From the NCBI RefSeq assembly GCF_024055715.1, contig NZ_JAMXMV010000018.1, positions 1 to 64,000 on the forward strand: a stretch of DNA of 64,000 bases, in the 5' to 3' direction. The DNA is from Actinoallomurus soli. GTDB lineage: Bacteria; Actinomycetota; Actinomycetes; Streptosporangiales; Streptosporangiaceae. Of the stretch, positions 58,276-64,000 are shown piece by piece; positions within the stretch are counted from its first letter, which is position 1; every line of letters begins with the position of its first letter. The translations under genes were made by a program, and so were the position numbers. Below the pieces are notes generated by a model that saw nothing but the letters and a program-made list of their open reading frames with translations, ran no database searches and was not told where the DNA came from.

Positions 58276-60089
58276 GCCGCTACCCGCGCCGCAGGGAGGG
58301 GCTGGCGTTCGTCCCGACCGACGACGGCTACATCGTGGACGGCGGGCCACGGCGGGAGCACCTGACCGGGCGGTTGGCGCGCGAGGCGCTGCCCGTGCTG
58401 TTCGGCCTGATGGACGGGACCAGGACCGTCGAGCAGATCGGGGACGCGCTCGGCGTGCCCGTCGACCCGATCGTGGACCTGCTCGTGGAGCGCGACCTCG
58501 TGCGGTACGAGGCGGCGCCGGACCCCCACCCGTCGTGGATCTTCCTGCGGCGGTCCCTGCCCGCCTCCCGGGCGGACGGCGTGTGGCGACGGCTGCGGGC
58601 CGCACGCGTCACCGTCATCGGCGACGACCCGGTGGCCGGGCTGCTCGCCGCGTTGCTCCGCCAGTCCGGCGTCGGGACCGTCGACCGCTCCGGCGGTCCT
58701 GCGGATCTGACCGTCGCGGTGGTGAGCGGTCCCGAGGTGCCCGCCGCCCCGCCGACCGGGGCCTTCCTGCCGGTACGGACGGACTCGGCCGCTCTCCCGA
58801 TCGGCGGGATCGACCGCGATCCGGCCCGGGCGGCCGTCACCGCCGGGATCGCCGCCGGAATCGTCCTGCGCCGTCTCTCCGGGTACCGGCCGGCCGGGCT
58901 CTGGGAGGAGACGGAGACCGCCGAGGGAATGACGGCTGCCGGGGGCAGGGCGGCCGCCGAGGGCAGGGTGGTCGGCGCGGACCTGGAGTCCGCCGCTGGG
59001 ATGGGAGCCACCGCGCGGTCGGGATCCGCCGCGGGGACAGGAGCGGCTGCGGGCAGGGGAGCCGTCGTGGGGACGGGAGCCGTCGTGGGGACGGGAGCCG
59101 TGGCGCGGTTGGGAGCCCTGGCGGAGGTGGGAGCCATGGCGGAGGTGGGAGCCATGGCGGGGATGGAGGCGGCCGGGGAAATGGTGCCTGCCGTGCGTCC
59201 GGCGCCCCCCGCCAAGTGGTACCTGACCGAGCGCCGTGTCCCCCTGCGGCGCAGCCCGCATCCGCTCGTTCGAACGATGTCCTGGATACTGGCCGGCCGG
59301 CGGCTCGCGCCCGCGGCCGCGCCGCGCGCCGCCGTCCGGACGTACCTGGTGGGCGACCTCACCGGCGGCGGCCACCGGGCCTACGCCGTCGACCTGGCCG
59401 CGGGCGCCTTGGTCGAGCTGCCCGGAACGGTGAAGCCGGGCGGTGACGTCGTCACCGTGGTGCTGACCGGCGACCGGACGTGGCCGCAGGGCACGGCCGG
59501 CGAGCGGCTGCTCCACGGCGACACGGGTCTGCTGATCGCGCAGCTCGCCGATGACGCCCGGTCCGCCGGCTGGAGCGTCCGGACGCGCGACGCCGACGGC
59601 CGCGCGGACGCGCTCGATCTCGATCCGGACCGGGAGCGCGTGACCGCCGTTCTCGACCTCGCCCCGGTCCGCCGGGTCGCACGCCCGTCCCGGCGCCGGC
59701 GGCGTCCGCCGGGCCATCGCTTCGGCGATCCGGCCCGCGACATGAGCCGCCTGACGAGGCTCGCCGGCCTCGGCCTCGGCCGGGCGGACGAGATCTGCCC
59801 CGATGGGCGGGTGCGGTACGCCTGCCGTCCGCGCGGTGCGCTCGGGTGGGTCGGCGAATATCTGGACGATCGAGGCCTCGCGGCCGCGGCGGTGCTGCTG
59901 TTCACCGGCGAAGCGGACGCCCGCCTCGTGACCAAGGCCGCGGTGGCGGCGGGGACGGTCCGCCTCCTGGCGGCGAGCGCGGGAATCGGGGCCGGGCTCA
60001 TCGCCGGCCTCGCCGACCATGACCCGCACGTGCTCTACGGCTGCGTGCTCGCAGACCCGGGGCGGCTCCCCGCGGCCGTCGTTCGATGA
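58272..60089 (+). CDS. RRE-containing YcaO partner protein with degenerate domains
   Basis: A 605-residue protein. Residues 1-85 form a winged helix of the RRE/PqqD type (FVPTDDGYIVDGGPRREHLT, LMDGTRTVEQIGDALGVPVD) that binds leader peptides. Next comes a worn Rossmann segment ARVTVIGDDPVAGLLAALLR without GxGxxG, then a Gly/Ala-rich low-complexity stretch (about 215-300), then a C-terminal region (about 315-560) that weakly resembles SagB-like nitroreductase dehydrogenases but lacks clear FMN residues. ATG 58272 overlaps the previous stop. It is probably the leader-binding scaffold of the YcaO complex. Confidence 0.83.
   Translation: MSRYPRRREGLAFVPTDDGYIVDGGPRREHLTGRLAREALPVLFGLMDGTRTVEQIGDALGVPVDPIVDLLVERDLVRYEAAPDPHPSWIFLRRSLPASRADGVWRRLRAARVTVIGDDPVAGLLAALLRQSGVGTVDRSGGPADLTVAVVSGPEVPAAPPTGAFLPVRTDSAALPIGGIDRDPARAAVTAGIAAGIVLRRLSGYRPAGLWEETETAEGMTAAGGRAAAEGRVVGADLESAAGMGATARSGSAAGTGAAAGRGAVVGTGAVVGTGAVARLGALAEVGAMAEVGAMAGMEAAGEMVPAVRPAPPAKWYLTERRVPLRRSPHPLVRTMSWILAGRRLAPAAAPRAAVRTYLVGDLTGGGHRAYAVDLAAGALVELPGTVKPGGDVVTVVLTGDRTWPQGTAGERLLHGDTGLLIAQLADDARSAGWSVRTRDADGRADALDLDPDRERVTAVLDLAPVRRVARPSRRRRRPPGHRFGDPARDMSRLTRLAGLGLGRADEICPDGRVRYACRPRGALGWVGEYLDDRGLAAAAVLLFTGEADARLVTKAAVAAGTVRLLAASAGIGAGLIAGLADHDPHVLYGCVLADPGRLPAAVVR
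58940..59165 (+). repeat. In-frame 18-bp tandem repeats in the RRE-protein gene
   Basis: Units GGAGCCGTCGTGGGGACG (59058-59075, 59076-59093) and GCGGAGGTGGGAGCCATG (59121-59138, 59139-59156) are exact tandem pairs within a wider Gly/Ala/Val-coding array. Each unit is six codons, so frame is kept. It is a flexible, expandable linker between domains. Confidence 0.75.
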
Positions 60090-60156
60090 GGCGACGCCGG
60101 CCACGGTGATGGGCGCGGGTGCCGTACTCCGCGGGCGCCCGGCCTGACGTGCCCGC

Positions 60157-61044
60157 TCAGCGTCCGGCCGACGGCGCGGCGGGAAGGCGGACGTCACCTC
60201 CGCCGTCACGGTAGAGGGAGTTCGGCATGGCCATCGCCTGCTGCAGGAACGCGGAGATGATGCGTGCTCCCGCGCGGTCCTGCGTGAGGTTCTTGGCGCG
60301 CGCCCACGCCCGGAGCAGCTCCAGGTCCGCGATGCTCAGGGTGACGATGATCTGTTTCACCGAGCCGGGCCGGTGCCCGTCGCCCGCGGGTCTCTCGTCT
60401 TCGGCGGAGCTCGTGGTCTCGGCCGCGCGCGTCTTGAAGTAGTCCGCCTGCTGCGCGTTCGACATCTCGGCCACCGCGGCGGCGATCCGGCGCAGTTGCG
60501 CGTCGTCGACCTTCTTGGCTCCGTAATGGTCCTCGATCCTGAGCGCCGCGCGAAGGTCGATGTCACCGCTTCTGACGAGCTCCTTCAGGGCCGGCCTCAG
60601 GCGGTCGAACTTGACGTAGCGCCGCACCCTGCCGTACGGAAGTCCGAACCGTTCCGCGACCGCCTTGATGGATCCGTACTTGTGGTAGAGCCTGGTGCAG
60701 GCGTCGATCAGGTCCAGGGTGTTGAGATCGCGGCGTATGAGGTTCTCGCTGATGGAGAGGGCGCTGGCGACATCCTTGTCCGGCCTCTCCTCGATGATCG
60801 CCGCCGCGATCTCCGTGGCACCGAGCCTCCGCATCGCCAGCCAGCGTCTCTGGCCGGCCAGGATCTCGTAGTATCCCGCTCTGTCCTCCAGCGGAGCGAT
60901 GATGATGGGCTCCAACTGGCCGTGTACGCGAATGCTGTCCACGAGTTCACCGATGTCCTGTTCGACATCGCGTGTTCGAGCCTGCTGTGCGCCGATGACA
61001 AGTCTGTCCAGATTAATATTTTCAACCCTGTTGAAAAGCACCAT
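60157..61044 (-). CDS. Orphan ParB-like DNA-binding protein
   Basis: A 295-residue ParB/Srx-fold protein. The N-terminal domain has LVDSIRVHGQLEPIIIAPLE and the GERR-like AGQRRWLAMRRLG, then ALSISENLIRRDLNTLDLID and a helix-turn-helix region (GSIKAVAERFGLPYGRVRRY). The C-terminal 80 residues (QIIVTLSIADLELLRAWARA) could dimerise. No ParA gene or parS-like repeat is adjacent. Such orphan ParB-like proteins act as specific DNA-binding regulators or CTP-dependent clamps. Whether it belongs to the RiPP cluster is open; it converges on it. Confidence 0.85.
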   Translation of the reverse strand: MVLFNRVENINLDRLVIGAQQARTRDVEQDIGELVDSIRVHGQLEPIIIAPLEDRAGYYEILAGQRRWLAMRRLGATEIAAAIIEERPDKDVASALSISENLIRRDLNTLDLIDACTRLYHKYGSIKAVAERFGLPYGRVRRYVKFDRLRPALKELVRSGDIDLRAALRIEDHYGAKKVDDAQLRRIAAAVAEMSNAQQADYFKTRAAETTSSAEDERPAGDGHRPGSVKQIIVTLSIADLELLRAWARAKNLTQDRAGARIISAFLQQAMAMPNSLYRDGGGDVRLPAAPSAGR

Positions 61045-61102
61045 ATCGGCCTCTCCGTCTGCGCATCGCCCACCTATGCGCCTCCCCAGTGAACCAATGG
61101 TC

Positions 61103-61129
61103 GATCCGGACGCCAGGGGCGTCCGGATC
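61103..61129. repeat. 12-bp inverted repeat upstream of the ParB-like gene
   Basis: GATCCGGACGCC (61103-61114) and GGCGTCCGGATC (61118-61129) form a perfect hairpin with a three-base loop, 58 bases before the ParB-like start and in the 273-base gap to the response regulator. It may be an operator, a parS-like element or the terminator of the response regulator gene. Confidence 0.55.
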
Positions 61130-61317
61130 AGAATCGACGACTCGCTATCAGCCTGGCCCGGCCGTCGACTCGAGTGACATGCCGCTAACAGGGACGACCA
61201 TGTCCGAAATTATGAGTGCCGGGAGTCGGCGGCGGTAGGTCATATAAACACCTCAGCGACATCCTCGCGGTGCTCCACAAGGCTGTGGTGCCCGCGCCAC
61301 GGCCCTGTGGACCCGAC

Positions 61318-61953
61318 TCACCAGACGGCCATGCGCGGCGGCATCTCGCGCTCCATCGCCGCGCGGGCGAGTTCGGCCTTGTTGCCGACGCCGAGCTTGG
61401 CCCGGATTCGCTCGACGTAGGTGTCCACGGTCGACTTGCGGACGCCGAGCTGGGTGGCGATCTGGCTGTGGGTGAGACCGCGCGCGAGCATGCGCAGGGT
61501 CTGGTCTTCGCGGGGGGACAGGTGCGGTCGGCCGACGTCCGACGCGGCCATCAGCGTGTGGGCCACGTCGGCGATCTCGTCGCAGAGCAGGAAGCCACCG
61601 CCCGCGACGACGCGCAGACCGGCGATGAGCAACGAGGTGTCGCAGCGTTTGGTGAGGTAACCGCTCGCGCCGGCGCGTACCGCCGCCACCACGTCCGGCG
61701 GCCTCGCCGACGTGGACATGATGAGGACCCGGGTCGCGGCGAGCTTGGCCACCGCGTCGATCGCCGGAACCTCACCGTCGAGGTAGAGGTCGAAAAGCAC
61801 GACGTCGACCCGGAGCCCTTCGACGAGCAGCCGTTGCAGGTCCTCCACGTCGGCCACTGACGCCACGACGGCCATGTCGGCCACCGTTTCTAACGCGTGT
61901 TCGACGCCACAGCGCGCGATCGGGTGAGCATCAATGACCGCGACATGAATCAA
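61318..61953 (-). CDS. NarL/LuxR-type response regulator, orphan
   Basis: A 211-residue regulator. The receiver keeps the phosphoacceptor Asp (VVLFDLYLDGE, about residue 54), Thr/Ser (LIMSTSARPPD) and Lys (GYLTKRCD), but the first acidic pair is replaced by VIDAHPIAR, an altered Mg site. The C-terminal HTH is LSPREDQTLRMLARGLTHSQ, then KSTVDTYVERIRAKLG. No kinase gene adjoins it. The AT-rich region upstream (62000-62090) is probably its promoter. Confidence 0.9.
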   Translation of the reverse strand: MIHVAVIDAHPIARCGVEHALETVADMAVVASVADVEDLQRLLVEGLRVDVVLFDLYLDGEVPAIDAVAKLAATRVLIMSTSARPPDVVAAVRAGASGYLTKRCDTSLLIAGLRVVAGGGFLLCDEIADVAHTLMAASDVGRPHLSPREDQTLRMLARGLTHSQIATQLGVRKSTVDTYVERIRAKLGVGNKAELARAAMEREMPPRMAVW

Positions 61954-62165
61954 AGTGGCCCCCGGCGGAGGTCGGCCGATGATCTGTGCCCCACAAATGT
62001 GGTGTTATTTGGTGCATCAACACAGTATCTGGAAAAATAACGCTAATCCAGAAGTATTCGGACAATTACCAGCCAGGGTGACGTTCCGTTCCAAATCAGT
62101 GACCGATCGGCATGGGCCACTGCGGTGACGCCGCGGCGATGACGGGTTCGGCGCGGCCGTTCCCG
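61954..62165. other. AT-rich intergenic region upstream of the response regulator
   Basis: Between the start of the response regulator and the stop of the PadR gene, bases about 61990-62075 are strikingly AT-rich (TGGTGTTATTTGGTGCATCA, GGAAAAATAACGCTAATCC) in a genome of high GC. No gene is visible. It most likely contains the promoter of the response regulator on the minus strand and may be a horizontally acquired or silenced segment. Confidence 0.6.
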
Positions 62166-62909
62166 CTAGCGCCCGTCGACCTCCGGAACGCCCTGGTCCT
62201 TGGCGAGGATCTCCGTGCGCAGCCGCGTCGACGTCTCGGCGAGGAGGGCGCGGGCCGCGGCCACCTGCTCCTCGTCGACGCCGTCCCGGGTCGCGGCGCG
62301 GACCTCGTCGACGAATCTGCGCAGCGCCCGGTCGAGCTTGACGCGGGTCGCGTCCTCGCTGCTGCCGGTGGCGGTGGCCCAGGCGTCGTCCCAGGTGTGC
62401 CGCCACTCCTCCTGCAGGGTGCGCTTGTGCTCCTTCCAGTGCGCCTTCTGCCGCTGCCACTCATCCTTCTGCCGTCGGGTCGTCTCCTTCAGGTTCTGCG
62501 CCGCTCCCGCCGGGCCCTGCCGGCGCATCTCGCGGGCGGCCTGGGTGAGCTCCTCGCGCAGCGACCGTACGGTGTCGCGGACGTCCTCCTGGACCTCGCG
62601 GGCGATGTCGCGTACGGACTCGGTGAGCTCCTCCTCCAACTCCGCGAGCTCGTCCATCCGGCGTTCGAGCTCGTCGCGGCCCGCGTCGGTCAGGCGGTAG
62701 ACCTTCTTGCCCTGCACGACCTCGTGGGTGACCAGGCCCTCCTCCTCCAGCCGGGCCAGGCGCGGGTAGATCGTGCCGGGGGAGGGGGAGTAGACGCCCA
62801 GGAAACGGTCCTGGAGCAGCCGGATGACCTCATAGCCGTGCCGAGGGCTCTCCTCGAGCAGCTTCAGCAGGTACAACCGCAACCGGCCATGCCCGAAAAC
62901 TGGACTCAT
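62166..62909 (-). CDS. PadR-family transcriptional regulator
   Basis: A 247-residue PadR regulator. The winged helix is LRLYLLKLLEESPRHGYEVI and SPGTIYPRLARLEEEGLVTH; a long charged coiled-coil C-terminal region (about 85-200: ELEEELTESVRDIAREVQED and WQRQKAHWKEHKRTL) is larger than usual. It follows the DUF4097 gene by 30 bases and probably autoregulates the operon through the repeats at 63787 and 63813. Confidence 0.93.
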   Translation of the reverse strand: MSPVFGHGRLRLYLLKLLEESPRHGYEVIRLLQDRFLGVYSPSPGTIYPRLARLEEEGLVTHEVVQGKKVYRLTDAGRDELERRMDELAELEEELTESVRDIAREVQEDVRDTVRSLREELTQAAREMRRQGPAGAAQNLKETTRRQKDEWQRQKAHWKEHKRTLQEEWRHTWDDAWATATGSSEDATRVKLDRALRRFVDEVRAATRDGVDEEQVAAARALLAETSTRLRTEILAKDQGVPEVDGR

Positions 62910-62939
62910 CGCTCGCTCACCCTCATAGTCGATCGCCGA

Positions 62940-63746
62940 TCACGTCAGTTCCTCCGGTGCCGGTCGGCTGAGCAAGGTGACGGCGCCGGAGACCGAGTTC
63001 ACCGTGAGGGACGCGTCGCCGTCGCCGAGCGTACCGCTGACGTACCGGCCCACCGGACGCTCCTGCCGGGTGAGCGCGGGGAAGGCGGCGTCCACCCTGC
63101 CGGTCATGGAGTTCAGCGTCACCTTGGCGGAGGTCGACTCGGGCAGCCGAATGGTGACCTCGCCGGAGACGGTGCTCACCTGGGTGTGGCCGCCGGCACG
63201 CAGGTCGACGTCGGTGGTGACCTTCCCGGCGACCGAGTGGGCGGTCAGCCGGTCGAGGCTGCCGCCGGCGAGGGCCAGGTTCCCGGAGACGGACTTGAAG
63301 GTCACCGAGCCCGCGAGTCCCTGCGCCTCGATGTCGCCGGCGGCGGTGTTCGCGTCGATGGCCCCGGTGACACCGTCGAGGGTGACATCGCCCGAGGCGG
63401 CCTTGACGGACACCCGGCCGGCCAGGCCGGTGACGATCGCGTTCGCGGTGACGACGTTCAGGGTGACCGGGCAGTCGGGCGGAACGGTGATCGTCACGTT
63501 GACTCGCCCGCGGGTGTTCTGCAGCCACTTGAGGACGCCGTCCCAGCCGCCGCTCTTGTGGTTGACGGTCAGCATCCCGGCCTCGTGGATCACCTCGAGG
63601 GGCTGCCCGGAGATCTCGGAGACCTGGAGCGTGGGCCGTTCGTCGCTCGGGAGGATCGAGATGGTCCCGGCCACGATGTTGGCCTTGAGCGCCACCACGC
63701 CGTCGAAGTCGAGTTTTGTCGGCTCATCCACCGTCCAGCGCGCCAC
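62940..63746 (-). CDS. DUF4097-type beta-strand repeat protein
   Basis: A 268-residue protein made of repeated short beta strands of the DUF4097/adhesin-like solenoid type (NVVTANAIVTGLAGRVSVKA, SGDVTLDGVTGAIDANTAAG, GSVTFKSVSGNLALAGGSL). It has no signal peptide, so it is cytosolic or membrane-peripheral. Paired DUF4097-PadR operons are frequent in actinomycetes; the function is not established. ATG 63746 follows AAGGGG by nine bases. Confidence 0.88.
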   Translation of the reverse strand: MARWTVDEPTKLDFDGVVALKANIVAGTISILPSDERPTLQVSEISGQPLEVIHEAGMLTVNHKSGGWDGVLKWLQNTRGRVNVTITVPPDCPVTLNVVTANAIVTGLAGRVSVKAASGDVTLDGVTGAIDANTAAGDIEAQGLAGSVTFKSVSGNLALAGGSLDRLTAHSVAGKVTTDVDLRAGGHTQVSTVSGEVTIRLPESTSAKVTLNSMTGRVDAAFPALTRQERPVGRYVSGTLGDGDASLTVNSVSGAVTLLSRPAPEELT

Positions 63747-63784
63747 GGCACGATCCCCTTCCGTCGGGAGGCTTCGCTGTAAAC

Positions 63785-63824
63785 ACGATATGTCGCGTTA
63801 CGCGAAAGTCAAGATGTATCGCGT
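63785..63824 (-). promoter_or_regulatory. Promoter and paired repeats of the DUF4097-PadR operon
   Basis: On the minus strand a -35 element TTGACT (63812-63807) and a -10 like TATCGT (63790-63785) are 16 bases apart. Two related 12-mers on the plus strand, GATATGTCGCGT (63787-63798) and GATGTATCGCGT (63813-63824), flank and overlap them, as expected of an autorepressing PadR operator. Confidence 0.6.
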
Positions 63825-63880
63825 CACACCCACCGTGAGCTCCGTACGACGTGGCGAGCCGCCGCGTGCCGAGGAAAGGA

Positions 63881-64000
63881 TCAGTCGTCGTCCTCGTCGC
63901 CCAGCCGGGCCAGCCACGTGGCGAGTCGCTCGACCGGGGTCTCGAACTCGGGGTTCAGATCGACGAACTCACGCAGCCGATCGGCCAGCCAGACGAAGGA
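63881..64000 (-). CDS. Small conserved actinobacterial protein, C-terminal end (partial)
   Basis: The last 120 bases code on the minus strand for SFVWLADRLREFVDLNPEFE and TPVERLATWLARLGDEDD, ending at a TGA (63883-63881). This is the C-terminus of a small acidic protein family of actinomycetes (from memory DUF6104-like, about 60 residues). The start lies beyond the window edge. No function is known. Confidence 0.72.
   Translation of the reverse strand, partial: SFVWLADRLREFVDLNPEFETPVERLATWLARLGDEDDD

Noticed and set aside
1-64000. CRISPR arrays, prophage genes, insertion sequences and tRNA genes
   Set aside because: No repeat-spacer array, transposase, integrase, phage structural gene or cloverleaf was seen.

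Overview
The window is high-GC chromosomal DNA from a Gram-positive actinomycete. A WhiB1/WblE-type regulator, a SigR-RsrA pair, a DasR-type regulator, a nickel superoxide dismutase with its protease, and a PdtaS-type kinase point to a mycelial member of the Streptosporangiales/Streptomycetales side of the phylum. The exact genus cannot be read from the sequence alone. The window opens in the 3' end of a 5S rRNA gene, so an rRNA operon lies just to the left.

Bases 1-42,400 are mostly core genome. The set rsgA, aroA, SOS-associated peptidase, sigR-rsrA, single-domain biotin carrier protein, pdtaS, whiB1 and diacylglycerol kinase recalls, from memory, one Mycobacterium tuberculosis neighbourhood (Rv3218-Rv3228 area). 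Here it is interrupted by other modules: two HD-domain membrane proteins, a degenerate class A penicillin-binding protein, a response regulator/kinase/GerMN-lipoprotein operon, biotin genes (bioD, bioF) mixed with DasR and a TetR/oxidoreductase pair, sigF-like sigma factor with its anti-sigma kinase, sodN/sodX, and an amino-acid ABC transporter with a duplicated binding protein. Two genes are broken: an MmyB-type regulator (frameshift plus in-frame stop) and an Abi-like HEPN protein (frameshift near its start). A VapBC toxin-antitoxin pair and a quinone oxidoreductase lead up to the accessory region.

Bases 42,410-60,089 hold a large RiPP (ribosomally made, modified peptide) gene cluster that I cannot match to a described product. 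Two divergent B12-dependent radical SAM genes face two near-identical precursor peptides ending in NNNCLC. These are followed by a SPASM radical SAM enzyme, an EpiD-type cysteine decarboxylase flavoprotein and an MFS exporter. A third short peptide shares the precursor leader but has no cysteine core. It is followed by a tightly coupled series: a nucleotide cyclase/AAA protein, a cytosolic subtilisin-like protease, a GAF protein, an ATP-grasp ligase, a YcaO cyclodehydratase, a zinc E1-like fragment and an RRE-bearing partner protein. The combination suggests a C-terminal Cys-Leu-Cys tail processed by decarboxylation, radical chemistry and possibly azoline formation.

Bases 60,157-61,953 carry an orphan ParB-like protein and an orphan LuxR-type response regulator, plausible cluster-border or regulatory genes. 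The window ends with a PadR regulator/DUF4097 operon and the 3' end of a small conserved actinobacterial gene.
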